Notes: generated by a model from the letters alone, not told the origin. A DNA stretch of 64,000 bases from Rhyzopertha dominica (GCA_025024175.1 QCXZ01000137.1:71362680-71426679), one strand, 5' to 3'; shown: positions 31,573 through 45,171, counted from the first letter of the stretch. Numbers and translations: made by a program.

Positions 31573-34500
31573 GTAAGTAAATTTTATTTTAAGTAGCATG
31601 TTTATTGGTTGCCTGTGTTTTTGAATTTACGTAACTCTTGCCGGGTGGCAATTCTGTCGTAATTCAACTACGGCAACAGTTGTAGGTAAAGCAGAATTAC
31701 ATTTGTTTAAAATAAGTATTTTTTAACTCGTTCCTAACTTATTTATAAGCTGAAATTTCAGCTTCATTCGCTCTACCTACATTGAGAGTATCAAAAAGCT
31801 GTGCCAGCGACCGCAAACTTATTCAACAATGTAAACAAAAAATCGTAGTATGAGTGGGTACAGCGTACACAACACGTCTGACACACAATATATAATATAC
31901 ACCCACAATTCCAATTGTGTGTTTAAAACATCACGTAATTAAATAAATTCCGTGTGTTTATTTTTACAAATTTATTTTTATCCCTGACATAGGTATCGCT
32001 AATAAAATATTCTTTAAGCACAGGTGTTTAGAGCGATTTTCCCCAAAACACGACATATCATTATTTATAACGTAAACATTTAACACTAACAGCAATAGTC
32101 TTTGGTAACATTGGACCATTCTTTCTTCAAAACTATCAACTTGTTAAGATTTCTAAGTTTTTTGTGGGTTCGTCTGGTTCATCTATCCCTTTACATAAAA
32201 AATATTTTATTAAAAGTTGAGTAAAGTCTTACTCATTTTTTTCTACAGAATCGCCAAAATAATTGAGGCATTTGTCATATCGTGACACAGGCTTTTAGAT
32301 GCCATCTTCAGTGCCGTCAATTTGGTCAAGTACATTTTCTGGAGCGTTGAGTAAGACTCGAGGTAAGACTACTCCAGTTTTAATAATAAATTATTTTTTA
32401 TGTAAATGGGTCTTATTTTTGGTAACCCATTGGAGGTTAAAAATACAATACCTTGATTCGAATATTAAAAAGACGGGATGCGAGTTTTGGATCATTGTCG
32501 TGTTGGGAAATCCAAATGAAATCATCTTATCATTTCCTGTAACTCCTGGCGGAGTAACTGAAAACGTGATGGGTTAGACTTTAGAGTAAGCAGGTATTCC
32601 AGTTAAGTCCACATTGATTTATTGAAGATCTGACCTTTTCAAAACATGGCACTTCTTTGCTGGTCATCTCTGGTAAGCAAGGATCGCTTTGAGTTTGAGG
32701 AAACTATGAGCAGGTGAATGTTTTCATACTTCATCACGTGTACTGCCATATTCCTTTGGTCTTCTTTAATTACTCGAATTATGACATGGGCATCGCGCTT
32801 TAAAATAAAAATGAACAGTTTGTGGGTGTTTTATGAACATTACAATTTACAAATGTAAAACATTTTAGTTCCACAGGAGAAATAACATTGATTTGCATCG
32901 AACCAGTTTGTTCTGTTTCTGTTTTTATCCATAAAATAAAATTAACCTATTCAAATGGAACAAACTCCACTGGAACTGAAGACAATACAAAGAAAATGCT
33001 TCAGTATAGCAGGAAGTTTTAAAATTTCAGAGCTGTTTTTTTATATAATCCACCACTGCAACACATTATCGGGTTCGATACTGAAAAAGCTTCGATTCTT
33101 TCTTGTAATTTTATGATGAGTAATAATATTCCAGAATTTTTCTATACATTTCCTTTGTTGTTTCAGTTACATCTAAAATTATGAACAAAGTGCTTGTTCA
33201 TATCTTTTTTTGAAAATGTTTGTTGGAGGCAACGATGATTCTAATTTTTCTTCTATTGTTTTAAGTTCCTTCCACACTTGTACTGCACCAAACAAAAAAG
33301 CTTTTTTTCTCTGTAATTTATTTAGGTTTTTTGCACCACGGTTCTTTATGCAATAATAAATACGCAAAATATTTACGAATAAAATTGGGAAATTTTGAAA
33401 AATAGAGATGTGTTAAATGTAGAAGTGCGTAATATCTTATATTTTGACATTCAACATTCAAATACAGAATAAATAAAAATTACATTTTTATAAAAAAATT
33501 ACAATGAAAAACCTGATATAAGTACGGGTTTGAAAAATGTGGATTCCTTTGTTTACGCACTATTCTCGAAATACACTAAAATTCAAATACCACTGTGGTT
33601 GTAGGGAACCTTCTTTTACTTAAACACTCGTGACTAGGGACAGGGTATCGAAGAAAAATATCGATACTTGATAGCATCAAAACAACAATATCGGTTAGTT
33701 AATGACTTGCGAATTAATAAAACCAAAACCGGCCAACAAAAACGGATTCTTTTTCGGAAATCGCCTGGAAATAGCTTCTGATGCTTGTCTTCGGATTGGA
33801 TGGTACTTGTTTTATTTTAATCATCTGTGTATACGATTTGGCTATTCCTATTGCATAGGTAATATTTATATTGAGTTTTTTTTTGTACGGATTTAAAAAC
33901 CTTAACTGGTTATCTTTTGAAAGAACATTTAAATCCCGCTTACGATTTGAAAATCAACCTAGCATTGGTCAGGATTATGTTGTGCGTAAACTCTGGGTGC
34001 AAATGAATTGTCTCTGACATTAACCAAGAACACGTATCATGCCAATTAATTTTTCCTGGGTGAACATTTTCTGGTTTGCTAAATCGGCAGTAACTAATAC
34101 AACTTCAGCATTGTATACAGAATAGTACCTGTTGCAAATATCCACAAACACATTAGAGGTAGAATAAAGATAGAGTTATCGGCGTTTTAGTGTTCAAGTT
34201 AATTAAACCGCCTGTATTTAATGACTACGCACTTGTTTTCTCAAATTTTGTGATGAAATTGTGCAGTGTTCCATATAGTTAATCCAATAAGGTAAATTCC
34301 ATCTGTCAACAAAATGGCTCACGATCTGTCACGTTATGTTAGTAAAGTCGCCTTTAAATTCACAAAGGCATCAAATAATTAATANTTATATTATATAATT
34401 ATTAATAANATTATTAAAATTATTCCATTATTGGNACACATTGATTTTTTTTGTTATGGATACCCATATTGCATGTTCATCCACTTTTTGCATTACTGTT

Positions 34501-37500
34501 TATTCTGTAGATCGTACTCATATTTCATTTACAGTACATATAATAACAAGCTTTCGGCGGCTTTCCGTTTCCGGTAACTTTTTCAGCAATTAATAATTAA
34601 TAACGTCCCGATGGTTTTTCGAAACCTAGAATTTTTTTATTAGAACTTGAAATAAATATAAGGCTATCTAACTCTTAAGATTGCACTCTTAAATTGATTC
34701 ATTGTTTATTATCGGTACATTCTCCAGTATATGCATTATGTTCTTTAGATAGGTTTGTGTCAAACGGAAAAATTATAGTTACTGTCAATATTTGATGTCT
34801 AACCCGATTTCATTTGCTCTGAATGATATGATGTGCCGTGAATTATAGGAAAGTAATTAGGTTATCGCTCCAAATAAGCGTGGGAAATCATATTTAGTAA
34901 CGTAGGTGGATCGTCAAACACGTTCTGATAAATAAAAACGTCCACTAGCCGCGCGTTTGTTTCATGTCATCTATGATAAGTGTAAACCTTGATTAAATCG
35001 ATACAACTGAAATTACGGATGACCATTGTTACCTAATACTAGAAGGTACAGCCTCTAAAAACTTTGCGTTACGTTCGACATTCATCAAAAATTAACAGCC
35101 GCAGCAGAGTGTTTGACCGTCACACACACACGTACTACTTCTAAATAAGTTAAAGTATACTTAACTGGTAAACTATACGTTGAACAAAGACTAGTCACTA
35201 ACAAACATTTCTAGCAATTTCCCATATATTTAGGTGATTTTCTAGGATTTCCGAGAAATTTTAAATGAACTTTTTGTAGTTTGATGACCTTGGCCTTTCT
35301 TTTTGCACAAAAGACTATAATAGTAGACGAGTACAGCTTGTCGCCTCTTAAATACATTTTCAACTCGTTTGCAGGGCTTCCCACTCACTTTTCACGAACT
35401 TGATTGCAATGGTAAATATTTTGGGAACGGTTGAAATATCTACTGTGCTCTCCTGACTTTGCATCTTTTGGGTTCTTCAATATGATGCGAGCGTTTGTAG
35501 CTTTTCTGAAATGGCTTCAATTATCCCTGTGTATAAAAAAACCAGAGAAGTTACAAATCAACCATTTGTACCATGGGAACCTGTAGAACTAAAAACATCG
35601 CACGTTGGAAACGATAAAAATGGTACATTGTAGTTTCTCTTCGGTCACTTATTATTCAAATATGTAAAACAGATATTTATACAAACAGTATCACACAAAA
35701 CTGAAGTATTCTGCTTCAAAATTTAACGCTCATGTGTTTAAATTCCTGTGATCACTTTTTATACTTACGTTTCTACTATATTTTTTATCGGCCTATTCTG
35801 GCGACCACTATAATGACAAAACTTTTGTTCTTCTAATCTTCTAATGATCTTCTGAGTTTATTTATGGTAGCACACTGTCGGTTATTCCCAATATGCTTGC
35901 TGAACTAAGATAACTAANAAATTTTCAATTGGGTTCATGTCAGGTGAACAAAAGAGTCAGAATTCCTAGAACAAACTCAGAATTTCGATATTATAGTCGG
36001 AATTTCGATTAATCTCGAATTCCGAGATTGAAGTTGGAATTAAAAAAATAAATATATATATACAGCCCTTCTACCCTTCGTACCACAAATCCCATCAGTA
36101 TCGTTTTNTCGTAAGAAAAGCTTACCTGAAAAAAATATAAGTTTCATTGTAAAACTTGTTTTACGTTTTCCTAGTTTCGTTTCATATTTTACCAGCAAAT
36201 GTTAAATGGCCTGTTGAATGGCGAGGACGAAATCTCCGTGTACAATTCGTTCACTTTTCTTCAAAACCCTCCCTATTTTAAAACAAGTACGCAGTTTTGA
36301 ATTATTCTTTTCTGTTACTTGCTATAGCAATTATTTTTCTTGCAGCTTTAGGTGAAATGTTTATTCTAGTACAATCTATTTTGTTTGTGACGGACTAAGC
36401 GGGGTTTTGCAAATAATTGGCAACAGATATACAAGGCTTAAGCAACACCTACAACTCTTATTTAAACCATCCATACTCAAAATTGAAAAAGACCGAAAAA
36501 AGGTCGAAACGTCTCAAAAAAAGGATTTGCATTAATTAATTAGTTCAGGAACCAGTATCGACAAAAATAAACAGCCATAATAGATTAGATTATACTAAAC
36601 TACTGGCAACAACTTTAGGAGACAGTTTATTATCTGGGAAATTTTTTGACAGCTTGATTCCTTCATTCCAAGAAGGATTGATGTTACCTCGGATTTTACC
36701 TTTCTGTCGTCAATTAGATATCTCCAGCCGGTATTTTTAAGACGATCGTTATAACAAAATGATCTTATTCAATCCCAACCATGTACAATTTTTATTATTT
36801 TTTAAGTGGAGCTGTAGTTATGCACCATGCAAAATTTAAACATTATTTAATTAAACTACGAAAATGCTATGTATATGACTTTAAATTATCTAGTTCTTAT
36901 TATTCTTATTTCTTGTAAATAACATTAAGTTACGTTTACATTTGACGATGAAAAACTGAAAATTCAGGATGTACCTGTAGTTGTACTCCCTAGTGTATTA
37001 ATATTCGACAAACATGATGGCATTTTCAAATCAAATTTTTCATCTACATTCGTGCCTCCACCCAGTCGAGATACGGACGCATTACGTCAAAGTTTCTTTA
37101 CGAATTGTTTTCCTCGCTGGTGACTCCCATTTCGTATAAAATGAATTACTTCACTTCACGGCTTATCTAAATGTCATGACATTATCAGTTTATTATGCCA
37201 GGGGGGTTTAAATATTACCGAGGTACTGGGTAATCGCTTTTTTCAGCGCTTGCCTGCGATCTAATTATTAGCGATCGCTTATTCAGCCTTGATTTGAATT
37301 ATCTAGTCTAGATTAGTAAAACTTAGAAATTTATAGTATGGTGTTTGTAGGATCTTGGACAGGTAATCAAAAACTGTTTAGGTTTCGGCCGACGTTTTGG
37401 ATACTTCTTTATTGTACCTTCACCAGGGCCACAGCAAATAATATAAAGCTTATTGGGACTCAACTTCGCAAAAGCTCCGCCAGACACAGTGCAAATAACA

Positions 37501-38360
37501 ATAAGTAACATTCAATGATTTTACAAGTAATTACAAACTCTTAATAATATTTAACATATGTTTTATATGTGGTGTGGTGTCGTAGTTATAAAAAAAAGAA
37601 ATTGACTAAGTTTTTATAACCTGGTGTGGTACAAGGGGGTGAAAAAATAAATACACTCACCTGAACCACGAAGAACATGAAGGAAACGTTGATAAACATT
37701 ACGTAATATTAAAATCAGCAGACTTGGACCAACAAAAAGCCATAACCAAAACGGGGGCCTGGAATAACACAGCAGACTCATCCACATGTAGTTGAAGAGC
37801 ACAATGTGACACTAGGAAAAGTTAAAATTTCGTAATAAGTAATAACTTATTATTAGTATTCTTGAAATACTTACCAAAAACGCCGCAGAAAATAAGGGAA
37901 CTATGAGAAGATATTGTTTCCAATCCCTTTTCCTATAATGATTAACTTTGGTTCGCTTGAATATATCTCTGCTCCCACATGTTTAAATCCATTATATACA
38001 CTGGTTATTCATGGAAACATTATATTAGGTTTAATTCATACGCATACGTTTGGGTTTTCCAAAGTAACTTTATTATTAATTTATAATCGGTTGTTGGTAT
38101 TCTGTTCTAAAAACAGTAACACAAAATTTTGTTGTTTAAAGTAAGTTACAGGTTCATATTGTTCGCAACTATGATTGCACCAGTAGATTATTTAGTTGTC
38201 GTCGAACCCAGTAGCTCTGGGTTAACGTCCCAAAATTGGGTATTATCACTTTTTTGAAAATTACGTAAAATGAATCTTGAAGTACATATATATCGTACGC
38301 CATGTTAAAAAAACAAAAAAAAAATATTTGTAGGTAGAGAATTTCAGGTCTGAAATTCAA
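31573..38360. other. Long AT-rich stretch, no host gene seen
   Basis: Apart from the transposase relic at 32.3 kb and the hammerhead-like motifs near 36.5 and 37.4 kb, I see no supported exon, RNA or complete transposon. The short frames look random. Confidence 0.4.
32260..32640 (-). pseudogene. Tc1/mariner-type transposase relic
   Basis: Antisense reading yields a DNDPK-like block (about 32490-32510) and, nearer 32260-32310, a C-terminal-like EDGI, SRYDKCLNYFGD segment, with frameshifts between. The similarity is weak and the family uncertain. Confidence 0.35.
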
Positions 38361-38367
38361 ATNTTAG

Positions 38368-39370
38368 GAGTNACCGCCAAAACGCTTCTATCCAAGGTTA
38401 TTCAACTCGTGACGTCAAGTGTCATGTAAACATTACCGAGGAGCGTGCTGTTTAATGGTGTAGTATCATTCTTGTATTGGAAAAGCTTTTGTGTGGTGTT
38501 TATTGAAAAGACGGTGTAAGAGGTCGCACCAAAAAGTGATTTGTGTAGTTTTACAAGCATCTGTTATGTGTGGAAAACAAAACAAGTGTTGTTTTATACA
38601 TGGTTATAAAAGTACTTTAGTCAGTACAGCTAACAAAATTTTTGTAACCGTTCCTCGAGATTATCAACGTATGAAAAAGTTGTTTAAGGCCCCTAGACGT
38701 GATATGATGAAATCGCATAGTTTGCTTTTCTGTTGTGAAGATTATCTTAATTCTTACTGTAAGTTTTATTATTCTTTTTGGGGTTATAAGTGTTTACCAT
38801 TCAGTTTCCATTTTGTGATAGCTTGAAGAGGATATGAAAAATTATATGCGTTTTAAGTTGATAGAGAGAAATGTTATAATAAAGAACGACGTTGGTTCCC
38901 ATATATTCGACTGTTAGACAGACCGGAAACGAACCGCAAGAGCCCCGAAAATAAATGGCAATTTATATTTATTCTGACCTCTAAAATAAGTGTCAAGTTT
39001 AGGGTACATTTTTGATTCTTACATTTTTATGTTTACAAGTAGTATGTTTCCAACAACCCACTGTGATCAAATTATCAATGCTACGTTAATTTGATGATAA
39101 AAAGTTCACTTATGCCGTTGCTTTTACGTTCCTCATCTCCGCCGCGTTGAACCGCTTGTCGTTGTACACAAATTCCATAACAATGAACATGTATTCAGAA
39201 GTCATCACTCATAAGTATTTCACATTTTTTTGGCGTATTTTAATTCGCTTGTCACAAAATGAACGCAAACAACAAACTGATGCGTGACGCGCTGACCCCA
39301 GATACAAACAAGCGGCCATTTACAAGACACCTGACGTCACGGCCAATATGTTCGCGTTTTGGCGGTCCCT
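38368..39370. mobile_element. THAP-containing DNA transposon, non-autonomous (Kolobok- or P-like)
   Basis: Roughly 60-70-bp inverted termini share ACCGCCAAAACGC, GTGACGTCA and GTGTC. The right flank is TTAA (39371-39374) and the left TTAG (38364-38367), consistent with a decayed TTAA duplication. Inside is a THAP-type finger. THAP plus TTAA points to Kolobok. An 8-bp AAATNTTA / AAATATTC reading would instead suggest the P superfamily. Confidence 0.6.
38566..38765 (+). pseudogene. THAP-domain fragment
   Basis: Starting at the ATG at 38566 the frame reads MCGKQNKCCFIHGYKS, KIFVTVPRDYQRMKKLFKAP and SHSLLFCCED. It has the Cys-rich start, the hydrophobic/Pro core and the late Cys of THAP DNA-binding fingers found in insect transposon-derived proteins. 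The frame stays open to 38826, but the post-SLLFCCED part is no longer family-like. No catalytic domain remains in the element. Confidence 0.6.
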
Positions 39371-39374
39371 TTAA

Positions 39375-40860
39375 ATATTCACATCTTTAATATTACAAAT
39401 ACACCTTGCGATCCATTTTTTGGAATTTATAAGCTGTCACAGCTGTTTTGTGGATTAGATGCTACCTATTAATATGCAATTTAATAAAATATAAAACATG
39501 GCAAATATTCAATTGGCTTCATCATCAGAGCCCTGGTTCGATTCGCAGACAAATGTGATAAATGGTTTTATTGTTACATATTTGCATTATTAACAGCTAA
39601 CCAACCTTTCGTAAATAAATTAATGAGGATTATTGTCAGTTATTTGATCACCTAATCAACCTTTGTTCAAATAAATAGCGGTTTCAAGAAAGTCAGTTAA
39701 TATATAATTTTTGGTTTAAGCTTAATAAGACGTGAACTACTGTATTTTACAATTTACGACAACTGCTTATTATTTGCCAGTATCTCGTAGTATAATAACA
39801 GTAATATACTAATTTCACACCTTTTCATTTTCGGAAGGACTTAATAAGTACACCACACGTTTACTGGAAATTGTCATGAAAGTATTAAATAATTAACACA
39901 ATTTCAAATTATAAGGCTTGTTTTTGTGCCTTCTTAATAATTCATCTTAAACAGAACTTATCCAAAAAAAACTTGCGCAAGTAATATAACCACATTTCCA
40001 GTTCTCCAAATTAATCATTTAAATCAGTCGATAAATGTCGAATAAATAGACAGGTCTGACACTAATGCCAGCCGATTATATTTTTATGTCTGTCATGAAA
40101 ACTATGTGATTTAAAACCAGCTGATGCTTTTCTGCTTGAAACTACCATTAAATTTTACATGATAAATTAATTAGTTTGGTAGAAAAACGGTGTTAAATTA
40201 GCATGTAGTAGCATCTGGAACTTTGTTTTGTACAACATAAAGAAGGTTAATGGATAGAGCCGATTGGCATATTTCCCAAAAAAAACCACTGCAAATTGAA
40301 TCAATACTTCCACATCCAATTGTCAAAATGACATTTACGTTTTTATTTATTATACTATACCATTAGTAATCAGGTTTTGAGCATTTTTTCTATCTACAAA
40401 TTTTTTCTAAAACGGTCCTCGTGATATTAGCAAAAATACATAAATTTTTAAAATATGTTTTTCCAAATAACTGGGACAGTATTAACTTAACAAAAAATTA
40501 CTAGGGTGCTTTCCGATCAAAAATTTGATTTCCTATATAATACCAAAATTTAAAAAAATCGTACGTACAGGGACCAAAATACGTATTTTGGAAATATTTC
40601 GAAAATGTCAAAGTTTTTGTGAGAAATTTTATTTCTAATCTGATGGTATTTTCATTTTTTGAATATATTAAATATATTCGGAGATATTTAGGAAAAACCG
40701 TTTTCTATAAGTGACGCTTTTTTGCTAATATCTTCTAAACAATTTGCTGCACCGAAAATTTATAAGGGCGAATAATACTCGCAGTTATACTACTAATCAC
40801 ATACTAAAACGAAAAAAAAAATTGCAAAAAGGGTAGTTACCCCCCAATTTTGCCAAAAAG
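39375..40860. other. AT-rich spacer, no gene seen
   Basis: No supported feature. A tRNA B-box-like GGTTCGATTC at 39535-39544 is isolated. Confidence 0.45.
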
Positions 40861-40869
40861 TTAAACGTG

Positions 40870-41215
40870 GAAGCAAAGCAAAGGCATTGGTTTTACTCAT
40901 TTCTTGAGCAACTTACAGACCTTGCCATAAGGAAAAAAGGGGATCAATCGTGAAGAAGTGAATCACTTTTATGATTTGATCGAGAAAATATTAATTCAGT
41001 ATGATTTGATTGATGAACCCAAAGCCATTTATACCATGGATGGAACAGGTATACAAATTAACAACAAACTAGATAAAGTTGTAGCTCAGAAGGACAGCAA
41101 AGGTGTCCACGTAATAACATCCAAGGAAAAGGGAGAAAATGTATCTGTTATTACTTGCACCAATGTGGAGGGTACTTTTTTACCTACTACTACTGCTGCT
41201 ACTTTGAGCCCAAGC
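40870..41215 (+). pseudogene. pogo/jerky-type DDE transposase fragment
   Basis: A short frame (from 40958) reads NHFYDLIEKIL, IYTMDGTGIQINNKLDKVVA, GVHVITSKEKGENVSVI and EGTFLP. This is the start of the DDE_1 catalytic core of pogo/Tigger transposases, with D in the MDxTG motif. The preceding 90 bp reads WFYSFLEQL in a neighbouring frame. The HTH and the rest of the core are missing. Confidence 0.75.
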
Positions 41216-41306
41216 GCTGTAGGACCATAAAAATCAGTTACGCCCGCAATGCATACAAAACTTTATGCACGATTAATTTATTGAATATTTAAAATAAATT
41301 ATAATA

Positions 41307-41682
41307 CAGGGTTTCTATAAATGATTCATGCGTCCAGGGCGCTTATGGTATGGAAATTATTGATTAAATCAATTTGGCGCTTCTCAGGAAAGTGACGTNT
41401 ACTTGTCATCTGTCGATTTTTGAATTATTTGATATATTTTAATATGAGAAAACGCCTGGGAGTGTGTATTTTCAACATATTCTGTAGTGTTTTGTGGGAC
41501 AATTAATAATTAAAGGTTGCAGAAAGCTCACATTTCGGAGCTGTGGGGTGACATTGATCTGCAACCTTCAGTAGGTACTATCGCCGTGCATATTGTAGCT
41601 TGGCAGCAGTTACAAAAAGGCAGCACAGATAATTCAGAAATCAACGCCGCCCTCTTTGCATGAACCAATTATAGAAACCCTG
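41307..41682. mobile_element. MITE with TA target site
   Basis: 376 bp with inverted ends CAGGGTTTCTATAA(A/T)TG and TTCATGC, flanked by TA on both sides (41305-41306 and 41683-41684). There is no coding sequence; one N lies at 41399. A Tc1/mariner-type MITE is likely. Confidence 0.75.
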
Positions 41683-41684
41683 TA

Positions 41685-43848
41685 TAACCTCTTATCGTTT
41701 TTAAAAGAAATATGATGGGTAGGCATTGGCACGTTATCATGGAAACACGTATAGGTAATAGGGAGCAAACAGAATGATAATTCATTTTACGTTTTGGTAG
41801 CTAGTCGGTTTTCAAAGCGATAAGCTATCTTCACAGAATTATGATAAAAGAACTGCCGAAAAGGCGACTTGCTGCCGTAATATAAATATGACTAAAATGT
41901 ATTGTAAAAATCATAATTTAGATAAAACTTTGGATGAGCTCATAGCTTTGTGTTTATTTTTAATTTTTGACGTTTTGTTATAGCCCGCTGGGTCATTATA
42001 ACTTAATAACGTTAAAGAAATTTAGTTAAAATTGTCATTTTATATCATCGTGCATAAAGAAATTTGATGATGATATCCTTTTAAATCTTAAGTTACCTGT
42101 TTCCGTATAACTCCGTATAATGTTAGCTGTAGACTAAATATTTGGCTTAACGTAAAAAAGTATAATTTTGGGTGAATGTTGGCTTACTGAGCTGATAATA
42201 TAAGTCCTAAGTTGAACGATGAATCGCCGCCATGGAGAAACACTTTGCGTTCCTGTCTCGGTTTCTGTATTTGCTAATCTTACGTGCTTTCCGTACCGCC
42301 AAGGTCCCAAGAAATAAATATTGGATGAACTAGACACGGTATTTATTTAACGGCATGTATTTACTCTTGTCTTTCAAACGACTATTAAACCAAATGCAAA
42401 ACGTCTGATTCACTGGTTATAAGTAGAATCTGGCTTCGCATGGATATCTTTAATTAGATGGGCTTGGGATTTTTACATTGCTAAATTGTAAACAAGTATT
42501 AATAAATAGAATAGAAACTGATCGTTTTTCATGGCGAACATAATATCTTTTAATAATTCTTAGATTTACCGCTGCAATTAATTTTTACGCTTTTTAACCA
42601 TAAAAAATTCAAATTTTGCTTATTACTATAGCAGCATCTATAAATTTGAAACACAGGACTTCTTTTATTATGTTAAAAGATAGAATAATTAAACTATTAA
42701 ACATAACGAGACTTCGTCAAAACAAGAATTTAATCCCAATTTANAAAAGTTATAGTCATAGGTTTTTTTAATGGAATCTACCCAGCTTGATTTTATTTTT
42801 CGATTATATACTAAATGACGAATCACTTTTATAGAGATCTTTTACTTATATGTCATCCCGTATTCTTTATTTCATGTCTTCCGCAGTTGTTGGTCTAAGT
42901 TTATACACCTTTTTTGACAACTTCTGAAAGGGCAACTGATTGCTCCTCTTTTAATTATGCAACGATTTGGAAAGGTTTTATTTAAAAATTTTAGAAATAC
43001 TCGATGAGAATGTACAGGGGTTCCATCTGCTAGAGCCACATACTCCTTCGCGTATGCAAATCCATATTTTATATTAAAAGTGAGAGGTCGTTTTGAAGAA
43101 ATTTACGATATCATGTCCCCCATTAGAAACATCATCAAAGAACGAACCGAGACATTCAATTACCATCTACCTATTTGCGCATCGCTGGGACAATCTGTAT
43201 GTGACACCGATTCCAAAACCTTTCGGGCATGTTGAAAAATCGTAGCTCTACGAGCATTCAACTCGAATATCCCATTCATTTATGTACCTGCGGCGGTGAC
43301 TTCTCGGAATACGAAGGTAAAGAGTGAAGTTACGGGCGTAACAATGGGTAAATTAATTACATTAAAGCTAGTAACTGCACGCGATAAACTTGTTACAGAG
43401 GTGGCGAAGGTGTAAGTACTGCGAAGGGCAAAACTGGGTCAACGGCAAGACTTATGAGGTGCTTGTTTAAAGCCTGGATTAAGGGAAGTTTTATATCACC
43501 CGCGGCGAGAAAATAAACTGCAAAACGTTAAGCTGACTTTGCGGTAATTCAATGGATTTTCACTCGGTGTCATGGGATTAGTTTGCTGCATTTTAGTGAT
43601 GTAGGGATTTTATATTTGCACTACGATAGTTTTATTACCGTTTTATACGTGGGAACTACTGTAAAGTTTCATCTTTTCTGGTTTATTGTAAAAGAAGATT
43701 TTCACCAGTTACCCTTCAAAGCAGAAAGGCCCAGTTCTTTCCTTTGGATATAAACCATACCACAAATTTACACCAGGCAAATTCACACCCTGTTCTGCGC
43801 TACTGTAACGATTATCTACAGCCCAGTACATACAATTATGCCTATGGA
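41685..43848. other. AT-rich spacer, no gene seen
   Basis: A more GC-balanced stretch at about 43010-43560 has no open frame or repeat. It could be conserved non-coding DNA, but nothing in this sequence alone shows that. Confidence 0.35.
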
Positions 43849-44716
43849 CAAATAAGTTTTAAGGGGTTTACAAAAATGGCGTAGCTAATATTAAATCGGC
43901 CCGGACCATCTTGTAACTATATTCATTTTAAAGAATCATCATTTTCCTTTAATAATCAGTATGTGTCATTTCACTGAAGTGTAAAGAACACGCATTCTTT
44001 GTGTTCCAACCATGTCAACTTTTGTGCCACCAAAAGAACATTTGCGGGAAGCGCTGCTTTTTTGCTCTAACTTGAAGAAAAGTGCAGCTAAAGGACATTA
44101 ATTGCTATGTGAAGCATATGAGGAATATGCTTCATCAAACATGTGAGTATTGGTTCTGGCGTTTTAAAAGTGGCGATTTCGACACCAGTGGCAAAGAACG
44201 CGAAGGGAGGACCAATATTCATGCCGTACTCAAGAGGAGTTCGCTGAAACCTTGAGAGTGACTCAACTACTACTCCAGCCTAACGAAACCATGATGATGC
44301 AAGTGAGTCGAGCATTGAAGCTTAAACGCCCCTAATGTGCTCAAAGACATGACGAAGTGATCTTTCAGCATCACAACGGTCGGCCACAAGTTGCTAAAGT
44401 CATCAAGGAAACTTTGGAGGCACTTAACTGGGATGTACTACGAACCCGCCGTGTTCGCCAGACGTTGCTCCTTCAGTCTACCGCTTATTACGGTCAATGG
44501 CGCATGTTTGGCCTAGTAGCACTTCACTTCTTAGGAAGATGCCAAAAATTGGGTCGATTCTTGGATCCTCTCAAAAGATGAATGCGGTATCAGTATGCTG
44601 TCTGAAAGATGTTCAAAAGTAATAGAGAGCGATGGGCAATACTTTGAATAATATACACTGTACCAATTTATCTCAATAAAGCTTCAAAAGTAAAAAAAGC
44701 CCTCAAAACTTATTTG
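43849..44716 (+). mobile_element. mariner element, internally deleted
   Basis: Inverted ends CAAATAAGTTTTAAGGG on the left and CAAATAAGTTTTGAGGG on the right (reverse complement). TA is present on the right (44717-44718) and is GA on the left. The 868-bp length against about 1.3 kb for full mariners shows an internal deletion. Confidence 0.85.
44012..44651 (+). pseudogene. mariner transposase, broken
   Basis: It begins MSTFVPPKEHLREALLFC and KKSAAKGH, then a TAA. The N-terminal HTH region continues (LLCEAYEEYASSN; FKSGDFDTSGKEREGR). The central catalytic part is deleted between the RVTQ and QPNETM segments. The later part (GRPQVAKVIKETLEALNWDV) and the C-terminal SKDECGISMLSERCSKVIES and DGQYFE follow, with stops and frameshifts. 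Confidence 0.88.
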
Positions 44717-45171
44717 TACACCTGTGTACATTAAGCTTGAATTGGGCACTTCAGTACGATGTGTAGGTATCAGCTGAAGGCCACCTTTTTGAACATTAAT
44801 CCTATTTTCATCAGAAAATTAATTTATTTTTCAAATTAGTCTTTAAGCTTTCTATTTCCAAAAATTTAAGCTTGTAGAACGAAAAATACATTTTCTATGA
44901 CACTTCAAAAACTTGCAGGGGCTAAAGCAATTACGTCTTTTGTGCTCTTATTAAGAACGCAAAAAAATGTGAAAAAATCACAGCGAAACAGACCACAAAT
45001 GCAAACTAACCCATCACTGACGCTTAAGGACCCAAAAAGAATCCACGCGTTCTTATAGAGGTTGACTAATGATGGTGTAACGACTGAATCTGGTGGTATC
45101 CCAAGAATTGCCTCTGCAAGGGTTTCCTTAGCAGCTTACGAAGCCGAGAATCGCGATTTTTATTCGATTAC

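Noticed and set aside
35935..36045. Repeated GAATTTCGAT words resembling heat-shock or hAT motifs
   Set aside because: Spacing does not follow the 5-bp GAA/TTC rule, and no flanking duplication was found.
39535..39544. GGTTCGATTC resembling a tRNA B box
   Set aside because: There is no A box, cloverleaf or SINE tail around it, so a tRNA or SINE call is not supported.
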